DNA of 46,857 nt from Microbacteriaceae bacterium (GCA_947453465.1 CANGGL010000006.1:1-46857), one strand, 5' to 3'; positions 1 to 9,093 are shown, counted from the stretch's first letter. Notes: generated by a model from the letters alone, not told the origin. A program made the numbers and translations.

Positions 1-926
1 ACGCTGTGGTGTTGAAGCCGGCTCGAAGCACCCCGCTGACCTCATTGGCAATCGCACAGTGCTTCATCGACGCCGGCTTGCCCGAAGGGGTGCTCTCGGT
101 GATCACCGGTTCTGGCTCGTTGCTTGGTGACGCATTGGTTAGCGACAAACGCGTTCGCAAGGTTTCATTCACTGGCTCAACTAAGACTGGCGAGCACATT
201 GCCCGTGTTGCCGGCGTGAAAAAGCTTTCGCTCGAATTGGGTGCTTCAGGCCCGGTGATCATTATGGGAGATGCCGACATCGAATATGCGGCAAACGCGA
301 TTTCCTTGGGTGGTTACATTAATGCCGGCCAGGTTTGCATATCAGCCCAGCGCGTCATCGTCGAAGAGTCTGTGATGGAAGAATTCTTGGCTGCGCTTCA
401 GCCGAAGGTTGAGGCTATTAAGGTCGGCGACCCATTCGCTGCCGACACCAAGGTTGGCGCACTGATTTCAAAGACCGAGGCCGACCGTGTGTCTCAGGCG
501 ATTCGTTCGGCTGTCGCCGACGGTGCAACCTTGCTAACGGGAGGTGAGCAGGATGGCACGATTATCACGCCTGCAATCGTCACCAATGTCGACCCATACT
601 CGGCTTTTGCCCAGGATGAACTCTTTGGCCCGGCGGTTGCAGTCAGCGCGGCGCGTGATGCAACTCATGCCATCGAACTAGCGAACAGCACCATATATGG
701 GCTCGGCGCTGGAATTTTCACCAACAACATGAACACGGCCGTTCAAGCTATGCGCAAAATTGATTCGGGCGTGGTGCACATCAACTGGACACAGCTCTGG
801 CGTGCTGATCTGATGCCTTATGGCGGTTTCAAGTCGAGCGGAATTGGCAAAGAAGGCCTGCGCTCAGCTGTCGAAGAAATGACCGAAGTAAAAACCATCA
901 TCATGCACGGCCAGGCCTGGAACTAG
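1..926 (+). CDS. NAD(P)-dependent aldehyde dehydrogenase, 5'-truncated by window
   Basis: This is the C-terminal two thirds of an aldehyde dehydrogenase, which oxidises an aldehyde to the acid with NAD(P). The frame is open to the window edge, so the GTG at 6 offered by the ORF track is probably internal. The general-base glutamate lies in LSLELGASGP and the catalytic cysteine in NAGQVCISAQR. The C-terminal ELFGP and YGGFKSSGIGKEG stretches are also family typical. Its place just upstream of iolD suggests the malonate-semialdehyde step (IolA), but the cysteine context does not look like classical CoA-acylating IolA. It resembles lactaldehyde or semialdehyde dehydrogenases instead. The family is certain; the substrate is not. 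Confidence 0.9.
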   Translation, partial: AVVLKPARSTPLTSLAIAQCFIDAGLPEGVLSVITGSGSLLGDALVSDKRVRKVSFTGSTKTGEHIARVAGVKKLSLELGASGPVIIMGDADIEYAANAISLGGYINAGQVCISAQRVIVEESVMEEFLAALQPKVEAIKVGDPFAADTKVGALISKTEADRVSQAIRSAVADGATLLTGGEQDGTIITPAIVTNVDPYSAFAQDELFGPAVAVSAARDATHAIELANSTIYGLGAGIFTNNMNTAVQAMRKIDSGVVHINWTQLWRADLMPYGGFKSSGIGKEGLRSAVEEMTEVKTIIMHGQAWN

Positions 927-940
927 GAGCGACAGACAAA

Positions 941-2914
941 ATGGTTCAACCAAACTATGGCGAAACGATTCGACTGACCGTAGCCCAGGCAGTGGTCAAG
1001 TACATCGCCGCTCAATACTCGGTTACCGATGGCGTTCGCAAGCGCTTCATCCCAGCCGCGATGGGCATCTTCGGACACGGCAATGTCGCCGGTCTAGGCC
1101 AAGCCCTTGACCAGCTAAGCGATGAGCTGCCTTTCGTGCAGGGTCGCAACGAGCAGGCCCTTGGCCACGCAGCTATGGCATTTGCAAAGCACACTCGCCG
1201 CACCCAGGCAATCGCTGTCACCGCGTCAATCGGCCCAGGTGCCTTGAACCTGATTACCGCCGCCGGAACCGCAACTGTGAACCGCATACCGGTCTTGCTA
1301 TTGCCAGGCGACACCTACGCAACCCGCCGCCAGGGCCCAGTGCTCCAGCAGCTCGAGAACCCAAGCGCACCTGACCTAACCGTCAACGATGCTTTCCGCC
1401 CGGTGTCGCGCTTCTTCGATCGCATCAACCGCCCAGAGCAGCTGCTTTACTCGCTGCCAAAGGCTTTCCGCGTCCTAGCGAACCCGGTCGAGACCGGCGC
1501 CGTTGTGATTTCTCTGCCTCAGGACGTTCAGTCACACGCCTTCGACTTCCCGAAGAGCTTCTTCGAGCCACACGACTGGAAGATTCGTCGCCCAGAACCT
1601 AGTGCCGATGAAATTGCTGAAGTTGCCGCCATGATCAAGCAGGCGAAGTACCCGCTAATCATCGCCGGTGGTGGAATCATCTATTCGAACGCGACCGCAG
1701 AGCTAGAAGCGTTGGCCGATGCAACTGGCATCCCAGTCACCGAAACTTTTGGAGGCAAGGGTGCCGTTCAGAAGAAAGCCGAATGGGCCGCATGGGGCAT
1801 TGGCCTAGAGGGTTCGCCTGAGACCAACAAGTTGGCCAATAAGGCTGACCTAATCGTTCACATCGGAACCCGTCTCACCGACTTCGCAACCGCTTCGCAG
1901 TCGATCTTCCAGAATCCAAACGTGAAGTTTGCCTCGATCAACGTTTCAGAATTCGATGGAATCAAGCAGGGTGCAACCACCATCGTGGCCGATGCCAAGC
2001 TAGCCATCGCAGCTCTCACCAAGGCCGTTGCCGGTTATAAGGTGCCTGCTGAGTGGACCGCAGAGGTTATTGAGAAGAACGCAGTATGGGTTAAGGCCCG
2101 CAACGCGGCGCTCGACGTGAACTACACCTTCGACAAGTCGACTCTGGACCCAGCATTCTCTGAAGACACCGATGCAATCATGACCCAGGGTCAATTGCTC
2201 GGCGTGCTTCAGAACCACAGCCGTTCGGGCGACGTAATCATCGCTGGTGCCGGAGGCCCTCCGGGTGACGTTCAGAAGGTTTGGGATGCAACCGCAGGTC
2301 GCTTTGCGCACCTCGAGTTCGGCTTCTCTTGCATGGGTTACGAACTGCCTGCCGCGATCGGTGTGCGTTTGGCAAACCCAAACCCAGCCAACCGAATCAC
2401 CACCTTCATCGGTGACGGCACTTGGACCATGGCTCCTACCGAGTTGGTAACGGCAGCCCAGGAGCGGCTGCCACTAACCATCGTTGTGTCTGAGAACCAC
2501 GGTTACCAGGTAATCCGTCGTCTGCAGATGTGGCGAGTTGGCAACAGCTTTGGCAACGAGTTCCGCTATCGCCAGGATGGACCAATGGTCACCGAGTCTG
2601 CAGAGGCAGCCGGCAAGGCTCCTCGCCTCGAGGGTGACTTCCTGTTCCTTGACATCGTGAAGATGGCCGAGGGCATGGGCGCCAAGGCGTTCCGCCCAAT
2701 GACCACAACCGAATTTGCCAAGGTCTTGGATGACACCCGCAACGAGTCAGGCCCAGTTGTGATCGTGGTTCCGACCATCCCTCACGCTAACCTCCCTGCT
2801 TCAAATGTTTGGTGGGATGTCGCACCGGCAGAGGTTCACGAGAACTCGCCATGGATTCAGGCCACCTCGGATGACTACAACGCCGGTCTAAAGACTCAGA
2901 GATTCCACTACTAA
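941..2914 (+). CDS. iolD: 3D-(3,5/4)-trihydroxycyclohexane-1,2-dione hydrolase (IolD)
   Basis: This is a thiamine-diphosphate enzyme of inositol catabolism. It opens the trihydroxycyclohexanedione ring to give 5-deoxy-glucuronate. The 657 residues match the IolD length and show the usual three-domain plan: an N-terminal Pyr domain with the activating glutamate in QGRNEQALGHAA, a central domain at about 220-370, and a C-terminal PP domain with the TPP/Mg motif GDGTWTM near residue 490. The N-terminal sequence (MGIFGHGNVAGLGQAL) is characteristic of IolD rather than acetolactate synthase. It starts 14 nt after the aldehyde dehydrogenase, and its TAA stop overlaps the ATG of the next gene by one base, so the two are translationally coupled. 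Confidence 0.93.
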   Translation: MVQPNYGETIRLTVAQAVVKYIAAQYSVTDGVRKRFIPAAMGIFGHGNVAGLGQALDQLSDELPFVQGRNEQALGHAAMAFAKHTRRTQAIAVTASIGPGALNLITAAGTATVNRIPVLLLPGDTYATRRQGPVLQQLENPSAPDLTVNDAFRPVSRFFDRINRPEQLLYSLPKAFRVLANPVETGAVVISLPQDVQSHAFDFPKSFFEPHDWKIRRPEPSADEIAEVAAMIKQAKYPLIIAGGGIIYSNATAELEALADATGIPVTETFGGKGAVQKKAEWAAWGIGLEGSPETNKLANKADLIVHIGTRLTDFATASQSIFQNPNVKFASINVSEFDGIKQGATTIVADAKLAIAALTKAVAGYKVPAEWTAEVIEKNAVWVKARNAALDVNYTFDKSTLDPAFSEDTDAIMTQGQLLGVLQNHSRSGDVIIAGAGGPPGDVQKVWDATAGRFAHLEFGFSCMGYELPAAIGVRLANPNPANRITTFIGDGTWTMAPTELVTAAQERLPLTIVVSENHGYQVIRRLQMWRVGNSFGNEFRYRQDGPMVTESAEAAGKAPRLEGDFLFLDIVKMAEGMGAKAFRPMTTTEFAKVLDDTRNESGPVVIVVPTIPHANLPASNVWWDVAPAEVHENSPWIQATSDDYNAGLKTQRFHY

Positions 2915-3681
2915 TGGCATCTCCGCTAAGCCGCGGCGGCTTCCTAGAAACCCTAAAGCAGGGCCAACTGACCGTTGGCACCTTCCTGGGTTTGGCATCC
3001 CCGCTGGCTGCCGAAGTTGCCGCGGTTAGCGGTGTCGACTGGGTCTTGCTCGACCTCGAGCACGGCGGCGGTGGCGAAGAGCAAGTTTCGCCAACCGTCG
3101 TTGCTTCCGGTGGATACGGCGTGCCGACTTTGGTGCGCGTCGAATCATCCGAGCGAATTCGCATTGGCCGAGTGCTTGACTCTGGTGTTGCCGGTTTGAT
3201 GCTTCCTCGCGTTGACACCGTTGAGCAGGTTGAAGTGGCAGTTCGTCACATGAGTTACCCGCCAAACGGTGACCGGGGCGTTGCAACCTACAATCGCGCG
3301 GTTGCCTGGGGCAAAGACTTGGATGCGCTTGCACCACAGCCAAAGTCGGCTTTGATCGTGCAAATCGAAACTCTTGGCGCACTGGCAGCGGTAGAAAAAA
3401 TTGCAGCGGTGCCCGGCGTTGACGCGCTCTTTGTTGGGCCACTTGATTTGAGCTATGCGCTTGGCGTGCCACGTGACTTCAAGAACTCAAAGTTCCTTGA
3501 GGCGCTTCAGAAGGTCTTGGCAGCAGCGAACTCTCAAAACAAGGTCGCCGGCATCCTCGCCTCAGACACCACAATCGCTCGTTTCTATGTAGAGATGGGT
3601 TTCAAGTTCATCGCCATTGGTTCAGATTCAACCCTGATGGCAAAAGCAATCACCGACGCTGTAAACGAAATCAGAAAGTAG
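2914..3681 (+). CDS. HpcH/HpaI-family class II aldolase
   Basis: This 255-aa protein belongs to the HpcH/HpaI aldolase/citrate lyase family, whose members cleave 2-keto-3-deoxy acids in a divalent-metal-dependent retro-aldol reaction. Family marks include VDWVLLDLEHG near residue 45, a PRVD motif (LMLPRVDT), the metal-binding QIET segment and FVGPLDLSYALG. The ATG overlaps the iolD stop (TAATG), so it is expressed with iolD. In known inositol pathways the aldolase is IolJ, of a different fold. This enzyme may supply a downstream cleavage of a 2-keto-3-deoxy intermediate, which is inference. Specific relatives would be 2-keto-3-deoxy-L-rhamnonate or 4-hydroxy-2-oxoheptanedioate aldolase. Confidence 0.88.
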   Translation: MASPLSRGGFLETLKQGQLTVGTFLGLASPLAAEVAAVSGVDWVLLDLEHGGGGEEQVSPTVVASGGYGVPTLVRVESSERIRIGRVLDSGVAGLMLPRVDTVEQVEVAVRHMSYPPNGDRGVATYNRAVAWGKDLDALAPQPKSALIVQIETLGALAAVEKIAAVPGVDALFVGPLDLSYALGVPRDFKNSKFLEALQKVLAAANSQNKVAGILASDTTIARFYVEMGFKFIAIGSDSTLMAKAITDAVNEIRK

Positions 3682-3684
3682 AAC

Positions 3685-4896
3685 ATGTCAAACACACCTC
3701 GCACCGTTGGCGTTGGCCTAATCAGTGTTGGCTGGATGGGTAAAGTACACAGTCGTGCTTACCAGGCCCTGCCAGTTGTTTACCCTGAGCTAGGAATCAA
3801 ACCTCGCCTAATCATCGCTGCCGACACCGCTCAAGACCGCGCCGACTATGCCGTTGACGTTTTGGGTTACGAGCAGGGCACCCTTGACTACCACGATGTA
3901 TTGAACCACCCTGAGGTTGAGGTTGTTTCAATCTGTGCTCCAAACTTCTTGCACGCCGAGATCGGCATCGCTGCCGCTAAGGCCGGAAAGGCTTTCTGGA
4001 TTGAGAAGCCAGTCGGCCGTGGTGCAGCCGAGACCGAGGCCGTTGAGGCCGCAGCCAAGGAAGCCGGAGTTATCTCAACTATCGGCTTCAACTATCGCAA
4101 CGCACCTGCCGTTGAGCACGCCAAGAAGATAATCGCCGAGGGCCAGCTTGGCCGCATCACCAACCTGCGGGGCACCTTCTTCGCAGACTATTCGTCAGAG
4201 CCAAACGGTGCTTTGTCATGGCGCTTCATCCGCAAGCTTGCGGGTTCAGGTGTGCTTGGAGACCTAATGGGTCACCTAGCCGACCTCATGCACTACGTTG
4301 TTGGCCCTATCGCTGAAGTATCAGCAATCAGCAAGACCGTTTACACCGAGCGCCCAATCCAGCAGATGGGTGTTGGAACTCACTTTGACGTCATCGAAGG
4401 CGGAGAAAAGGGCCCTGTGGAGAACGAGGACTACGGAGGCATGTTGGTTCGCTTCGCCGACAACGCAGTTGCCGCCGGCGCAGTTGGAACCCTTGAGGCT
4501 TCACGCGTTTCAGTTGGTCCACGTGCGAGCTACAACTTCGAGATTTATGGCACCGAGGGTTCACTAAAGTGGGACTTCGAGCGCATGAACGAGCTTGAAA
4601 TCGCAATCGGCCGCACCGGCCAGCACATTGGCTATCAGCGAGTTATGGTTGGCGCCGGCTTCGGCGACTTCTCACACTTCCAGCCAGGTGCCGGTACCGG
4701 TATGGGTTATGACGACCTAAAGACCATCGAGGCACGCAAGTTCCTTGAGTCATACGTCGGTGGCCCTTCACTGAACTCAAATATCCACGACGCTGTTGCT
4801 TCGGCACGCGTGATCTCTGCAGCTGAGAAGTCAGCCGAGACCAAGCAGTGGGTCACGGTTGAGCCAGTTGCTGGAACCACAGCTGCAAAGAAGTAA
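3685..4896 (+). CDS. Gfo/Idh/MocA-family oxidoreductase
   Basis: This is a 403-aa NAD(P)-dependent sugar or polyol dehydrogenase. The N-terminal Rossmann fold has a variant dinucleotide motif (GLISVGWMGKVHSRAY), and the diagnostic EKP motif lies in FWIEKPVGRG near residue 108. The C-terminal half has the substrate-binding GDLMGHLADLMHY segment, equivalent to the D-x-x-x-H active site of IolG/IolX enzymes. It starts 3 nt after the aldolase stop. In this setting it is likely an inositol-isomer dehydrogenase such as scyllo-inositol dehydrogenase, or a dehydrogenase of a related cyclitol. The window has a second family member (iolG, minus strand), so the two probably serve different stereoisomers or cofactors. 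Confidence 0.88.
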   Translation: MSNTPRTVGVGLISVGWMGKVHSRAYQALPVVYPELGIKPRLIIAADTAQDRADYAVDVLGYEQGTLDYHDVLNHPEVEVVSICAPNFLHAEIGIAAAKAGKAFWIEKPVGRGAAETEAVEAAAKEAGVISTIGFNYRNAPAVEHAKKIIAEGQLGRITNLRGTFFADYSSEPNGALSWRFIRKLAGSGVLGDLMGHLADLMHYVVGPIAEVSAISKTVYTERPIQQMGVGTHFDVIEGGEKGPVENEDYGGMLVRFADNAVAAGAVGTLEASRVSVGPRASYNFEIYGTEGSLKWDFERMNELEIAIGRTGQHIGYQRVMVGAGFGDFSHFQPGAGTGMGYDDLKTIEARKFLESYVGGPSLNSNIHDAVASARVISAAEKSAETKQWVTVEPVAGTTAAKK

Positions 4897-4900
4897 TCAA

Positions 4901-5815
4901 ATGCAAATCGTTGTTGGCCTTGGGCCGGTCGAAACCGATGTGGTTCAGCCGGTCCTTGGCGGCGATATTCGTTTTATCGAGTCACCGACCGAGGCCGAAA
5001 TTGCCGAGGCCGCAGGCGCAATCGTTCGAGCAGCTTTTGTTTTTGACGCTGCTCAGTTTGCCAAAATGCCAAACCTCAAAGTTGTGGCGCGCACCGGTGT
5101 GGGCACTGATCTTGTCGACCTCGATGAGGCCTCGCAGCGTAGCATCCCTGTGGTCATCACCCCGGGTAGCAACACCAATGCCGTTGCCGAGGGTGCAATT
5201 GCGCACGCACTTCACCTGACCAAACGGCTTGGCCCGCTGCACCGATTGGTTTCCGGCGGCGGCTGGAACGACCGGACAAAATACCCGGTTGGAGATTTTG
5301 AATCAAAGACCATCGGCATCGTGGGTTTCGGCCGAATCGGCCGTCGGGTCGCAAAGCTTGCCGAGGCGTTTGACATGAGTGTCTTGGCCTATGACCCGTT
5401 CGCGGACATCCCGGCGGAAAATTCCGTGAAAGACATCGTTGATTTGGTGAGTCGAAGCGATGTTGTCTCTTTGCATGTGCCGCTCACCGCTGAGACGAAC
5501 CAGATGGTCAACGCAGCACTGCTGGCCAGCTTCAAGTCGGGAGCGGTCTTGGTGAACTGCGGCCGAGGTGCGTTGATTGACCTGGAAGCAGCGTTGGTGG
5601 CACTGAACAATAGGCAGCTCGGCGGCCTTGGGCTTGATGTCTTTGACCCGGAACCTCCGTCACACCACGCTCTCTTTGATCACGAAAATGTCGTTTTAAC
5701 CCCGCACGTGATGGGTCTGAGCGTTCAGTCAACCGCCCAAACCTTCATTGACGCTGCCCTCGGCGTACGTGATGTTTTGGAGGGGCGCCGACCCCGTGCG
5801 ATAGCAAACACTTAG
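4901..5815 (+). CDS. D-isomer-specific 2-hydroxyacid dehydrogenase
   Basis: This 304-aa NAD-dependent dehydrogenase reduces a 2-keto acid to the D-2-hydroxy acid, or the reverse. The nucleotide motif is GIVGFGRIGRRVA. The catalytic arginine sits in NCGRGALID, followed by the glutamate in DVFDPEPP and the histidine in LTPHVMG. I moved the start from the ORF-track 4859, which lies inside the upstream gene, to the ATG at 4901 just after that gene's stop; this gives the normal family N-terminus (MQIVVGLGPVETD). Relatives include phosphoglycerate dehydrogenase SerA and hydroxypyruvate/glyoxylate reductases, but there is no ACT/ASB regulatory domain, so biosynthetic SerA is unlikely. In this operon it probably handles a catabolic keto acid. 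Confidence 0.88.
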   Translation: MQIVVGLGPVETDVVQPVLGGDIRFIESPTEAEIAEAAGAIVRAAFVFDAAQFAKMPNLKVVARTGVGTDLVDLDEASQRSIPVVITPGSNTNAVAEGAIAHALHLTKRLGPLHRLVSGGGWNDRTKYPVGDFESKTIGIVGFGRIGRRVAKLAEAFDMSVLAYDPFADIPAENSVKDIVDLVSRSDVVSLHVPLTAETNQMVNAALLASFKSGAVLVNCGRGALIDLEAALVALNNRQLGGLGLDVFDPEPPSHHALFDHENVVLTPHVMGLSVQSTAQTFIDAALGVRDVLEGRRPRAIANT

Positions 5816-5873
5816 CATCAAAGAAATCAAAAAATCCGATAAAACCAACCGACCAACAAACAAAAGGCACAAC

Positions 5874-6770
5874 ATGTCAGCAAAAAACGTAAAGATCGCC
5901 GGAGCACCAATTTCTTGGGGTGTGTGCGAGGTTCCGAACTGGGGTCACCAGATGACCCCCGATCGAGTGCTAACTGAAATGGCCGAACTGGGTCTTGGTG
6001 CAACCGAGTTTGGCCCACTGGGCTTCTTGCCGGTTGAGCCATCGGACCGCGCGGCGGCACTGGCCAAGCACGGCATGGAGGCCGTCGGTGGCTTCTTCCC
6101 GATCGTCATCCACAACCCCGACTTCGACCCGATTCCGGCAGTGCTCGAAGAGCTGAAGAGCTATGCTGCTTCGGGCGCAAAGACTCTGGTGCTTTCGGCC
6201 GAGACTGGTCTAGAAGGCTATGACACCAAGCGCCCAGACCTCGACGCGGCAGGTTGGGCAACCGTGTTCAAGAACCTTGAACGCATCAAGGATGCCGCGG
6301 CAGCGCAGGGCGTAACCACGGTGCTGCACCCGCACGTTGGCACCATGGTTGAGACCGAAGCCGATGTCATGCAAGTGCTAAATGGTTCGACCATTAAGTT
6401 CTGTCTAGACACCGGCCACATGATTATCGGTGGCACCGACCCCGTTGCCTTCGCCAAAAACCACGCCGATCGTGTCGCCCACTCGCACCTCAAGGATGTA
6501 AACCTAGCCGTTGCCGACCGCGTTCAGTCTGGTGAAATCACTTACTACCAGGGCATTCTCGAGGGCATGTATGTGCCGCTGGGTACCGGAGACGTTGACG
6601 TTCGCTCAATCGTTCGCAGCCTAATTCAGGCCGACTATGACGGCTGGTTCGTGCTCGAGCAAGACAACGTGATTATTACCGAGCCAGGTGAGGGCCAAGG
6701 CCCATTCGCTGATGCAAAGGCGAGCGTTGAGTTCATTCGCGCAGTGGCAGCGGAGCTCGCCGCCGAATAA
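5874..6770 (+). CDS. iolE: Inosose (2-keto-myo-inositol) dehydratase (IolE)
   Basis: This 298-aa TIM-barrel protein of the xylose-isomerase-like/AP-endonuclease-2 superfamily matches IolE in length and motifs. The N-terminus runs APISWGVCEVPNWG, and metal ligands appear in GATEFGP, FCLDTGHM, HSHLKDV and the C-terminal FVLEQD. IolE removes water from scyllo-inosose to give the diketone used by IolD. The gene follows a 58-nt A-rich spacer with a weak AAAGG ribosome-binding site and is the last plus-strand gene before a strong terminator. With iolD upstream and iolG convergent, it makes the inositol assignment secure. Confidence 0.92.
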   Translation: MSAKNVKIAGAPISWGVCEVPNWGHQMTPDRVLTEMAELGLGATEFGPLGFLPVEPSDRAAALAKHGMEAVGGFFPIVIHNPDFDPIPAVLEELKSYAASGAKTLVLSAETGLEGYDTKRPDLDAAGWATVFKNLERIKDAAAAQGVTTVLHPHVGTMVETEADVMQVLNGSTIKFCLDTGHMIIGGTDPVAFAKNHADRVAHSHLKDVNLAVADRVQSGEITYYQGILEGMYVPLGTGDVDVRSIVRSLIQADYDGWFVLEQDNVIITEPGEGQGPFADAKASVEFIRAVAAELAAE

Positions 6771-6833
6771 CAAAAAGACTTAGGAGCGCCATACTCCTAG
6801 TAAGCGAGACGGTTCCCAAATTGCTCTCGAAAA

Positions 6834-6863
6834 GAAAGGGCCTGGCTTTCGCCAGGCCCTTTC
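6834..6863. terminator. Bidirectional intrinsic terminator between iolE and iolG
   Basis: This is a perfect 13-bp hairpin, GAAAGGGCCTGGC / GCCAGGCCCTTTC, with a 4-nt TTTC loop. T-rich sequence follows on the plus strand and A-rich sequence precedes it, which gives a T-tract on the minus strand. It lies between two convergent genes and probably ends both. Confidence 0.92.
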
Positions 6864-6888
6864 CCTTTCTTGAAGGACACAACTCGTT

Positions 6889-7899
6889 CTAAGAAAGGTC
6901 TACCTTTACCGCTTGACCGGTTTCGGCAGACAACTGTGCGGCATCAGCCAAAACCAAAGCAGCGCGACCATCCTCGAAGGTTGGGTTTACGTTGTTACCG
7001 GTCTGAATGCCTTCGATGAATAGTTCAAGTTCACGACGGTATGAATAGGCGTATCGCTCGAGGAAGAACTCCATGTATGGAGCGCGAGCCTCGACGACTG
7101 AATTGTTGTATAGCTTGACGGTGGTCGGTGAGACGTTGGTTGCCAATAGCGCACCCTTGTCACCGAAAGCCTCGAGGCGCTGGTCGTAACCGTATGAGGC
7201 GTGACGAGAGTTGGTGATCGAAACCAATTCACCGTTGGCGCCACGGAGTGTGACCACGGCGCTGTCGAAGTCGCCAATTTCACGAATGTCATCGCTGAAG
7301 GTGTTTGCACCAGCCGCATAGACCTCGACGATGTTTGGAACGAAGAACCGCGCCATGTCAAAGTCGTGAATGGTCATGTCGCGGAAGATTCCGCCCGAGA
7401 CCTCAAGGTATGACTTTGGAGCTGGGCCCGGGTCGCGGCTGATGATGGTTAGTTGCTCAAGATTGCCGATTTCTCCGGCAGCAACGCGACGCTGAATCTC
7501 GTTGAACTGCTGGTCAAATCTGCGGTTGAAACCAAGTGCCACGATGGTCTTTGCATCGCGTGCTTTGGCGCGCAATGTGTCGACGCGGGCAATGTCTAGA
7601 TCAATCGGCTTCTCGCAAAGCACGTGCACGCCAGCGTCGATTGCCGCGCTGATTAGATCGATGTGGGTTGGAGTTGGCGAGGCAACAACAACTGCATCAA
7701 CTTCGCCCGAAGCAAACACGTCGGCAGGGTCGGCGGTGACTTTGCCTCCATACTTGGCAGCTAGCCTTTCGGCGCCTTCGATGAAAACGTCGGCTACGTA
7801 GGTCAGCTCAACGTTCGGGTTTTCGGCGATGCTCATGGCGTGAACCAAGCCAATGCGGCCGGTTCCTAGAAGGCCAATGCGTACTTTCTTGTCGCTCAC
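6889..7899 (-). CDS. iolG: Inositol 2-dehydrogenase (IolG)
   Basis: This Gfo/Idh/MocA dehydrogenase converts myo-inositol to scyllo-inosose with NAD, the entry step of the pathway. The ORF-track start at 8259 gives a 120-residue N-terminal extension with no family resemblance that crosses the divergent promoter. The GTG at 7899, preceded by AGGAA, gives a 336-aa protein starting VSDKKVRIGLLGTGRIG, the usual IolG length. It has the EKP motif (VLCEKPIDLD) and the active-site lineup GGIFRDMTIHDFDMARFF, with the conserved Asp and His. It is transcribed towards iolE and separated from it by the shared terminator, with its own promoter region facing the epimerase gene. Confidence 0.92.
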   Translation of the reverse strand: MSDKKVRIGLLGTGRIGLVHAMSIAENPNVELTYVADVFIEGAERLAAKYGGKVTADPADVFASGEVDAVVVASPTPTHIDLISAAIDAGVHVLCEKPIDLDIARVDTLRAKARDAKTIVALGFNRRFDQQFNEIQRRVAAGEIGNLEQLTIISRDPGPAPKSYLEVSGGIFRDMTIHDFDMARFFVPNIVEVYAAGANTFSDDIREIGDFDSAVVTLRGANGELVSITNSRHASYGYDQRLEAFGDKGALLATNVSPTTVKLYNNSVVEARAPYMEFFLERYAYSYRRELELFIEGIQTGNNVNPTFEDGRAALVLADAAQLSAETGQAVKVDLS

Positions 7900-7942
7900 G
7901 GCTGTTCCTGTCTCGTAAAAAGTCGGTGGGTGTGAAGATAGC

Positions 7943-7955
7943 CCAGATATTCTGG
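7943..7955. promoter_or_regulatory. Palindrome in the iolG/epimerase divergent promoter region
   Basis: CCAGA-TAT-TCTGG is a small inverted repeat in the 136-bp divergent region. On the minus strand it falls between a TTGGAA -35-like and a CTATCT -10-like element (18-bp spacer), a place where a repressor could act on iolG. Both the promoter and the operator are tentative. Confidence 0.3.
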
Positions 7956-8035
7956 ACCGTTCCAATGGTATTGTAAGCACAAACTTTCTAACCGAAATCA
8001 AATAGTCCAGTTCAACGTCGAAAAGGAACCAAATC

Positions 8036-8995
8036 GTGACAAAAATCGCCATCACCGGTTCGACCGGCTTCGTCGGTAGCAACATCGCTGCCGTTCTAGT
8101 GAAGTTTGGGCACGAAGTGGTGGGGCTCGGCAGGAAGAGCCCTGAGGTTGCTGCCGGCTGGCCAATCAATGTTGTTGATTTCAACGATGTCGATTCAATC
8201 GCGGGTGCCCTCGACGGTTGCGAGGCAGTCGTCCACTGTGCGATCGCCAATGATTTCAATCGCCTAGTCGACGATCGAGAATTCGCCTACGATGCCTTCG
8301 CAGGTTTGACCCAACGCGTGACTTTGGCGGCCAACAAAGCGGGCGCCCGGCCAATCTTGATTTCAACCGACTGGGTCATGGATGGTACGGGCCACCGTAT
8401 TGCCGAAACCGACCCGGGCAATCCAGTCAACTTCTATGGGGTGCTCAAGGTTTTGAGCGAGCAAGTAATCCGTGACCTAGCTCCACATAACGGAGCCATT
8501 TGCAGAATCGCGGGTGTGATGGGCCGACACCAACTCGCTGAGAGCCCTAGGTCGCAAGACGTTGGCTTTGGCTATTTTGTGCTCTCTTTGGTCGAAGCCC
8601 TCCGTACGGGTGAGCCCTTCACCGTCTGGGGTGGAGATCGGGTAAATCACGTAACCTCACCGTCGCTTGCGGCTGAAATTGGTGCTCAAATAGAGCGGGT
8701 AGTTACGCGAAAGGCTGCGGGCACTTTCCATTTGGTTGGCGATGAAGCTATCGAGCGGAGGGCGTTGGCAAGCTTGGTTTGCGAGGTCTTTGAACTCGAT
8801 GCTTCGCTATTGCGAGAGAGCGAACCACCTGCCGAAGCCTTGTTCCCTGCCGCCGTCCCGGTTGATTCTTCACTTGGCAACGAATTGACCAAAGCACGTC
8901 TTGGAATCGCACCTCAGACACTGAGAGACATTCTCACGGCATTCAAGGTTGAATTGGAAACCGGTGAGATTCAAACATTGACCAAGCCTGAATAG
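8036..8995 (+). CDS. NAD-dependent epimerase/dehydratase (extended SDR, RmlD-like)
   Basis: This 319-aa Rossmann-fold protein has the extended-SDR glycine motif ITGSTGFVGSNIA at the N-terminus, VVHCAI after strand 4, and the catalytic tyrosine-lysine pair in NFYGVLKVLSEQV (Y-x-x-x-K). The STDWVMDG segment recalls dTDP-4-dehydrorhamnose reductase (STDYVFDG). The start is GTG at 8036, with AAAAGGAA about 8 nt upstream. It is divergent from iolG and is the only gene before the glpX promoter region. The substrate cannot be told from sequence: it may act on a free sugar or cyclitol in the neighbouring catabolic pathways, or on a nucleotide sugar. Confidence 0.85.
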   Translation: MTKIAITGSTGFVGSNIAAVLVKFGHEVVGLGRKSPEVAAGWPINVVDFNDVDSIAGALDGCEAVVHCAIANDFNRLVDDREFAYDAFAGLTQRVTLAANKAGARPILISTDWVMDGTGHRIAETDPGNPVNFYGVLKVLSEQVIRDLAPHNGAICRIAGVMGRHQLAESPRSQDVGFGYFVLSLVEALRTGEPFTVWGGDRVNHVTSPSLAAEIGAQIERVVTRKAAGTFHLVGDEAIERRALASLVCEVFELDASLLRESEPPAEALFPAAVPVDSSLGNELTKARLGIAPQTLRDILTAFKVELETGEIQTLTKPE

Positions 8996-9093
8996 GGCGG
9001 CAAGTCATTAACTGGACCAAGATGCTTCTAGAGTCTGCCAAGAAGGCCGGCGTTCGATAGTCTCAAAGTGTACAAAACAACATACAAAGGAGT

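Noticed and set aside
3685-4896. Calling the first Gfo/Idh/MocA gene iolG
   Set aside because: The minus-strand gene at 6889 matches IolG better in length and active-site motifs, while this protein is about 65 residues longer with a variant nucleotide motif.
7900-8259. N-terminal 120-residue extension of the iolG ORF in the track
   Set aside because: It crosses the divergent promoter and the start of the epimerase gene, has no resemblance to the family, and a GTG with a good AGGAA site at 7899 gives the normal length.
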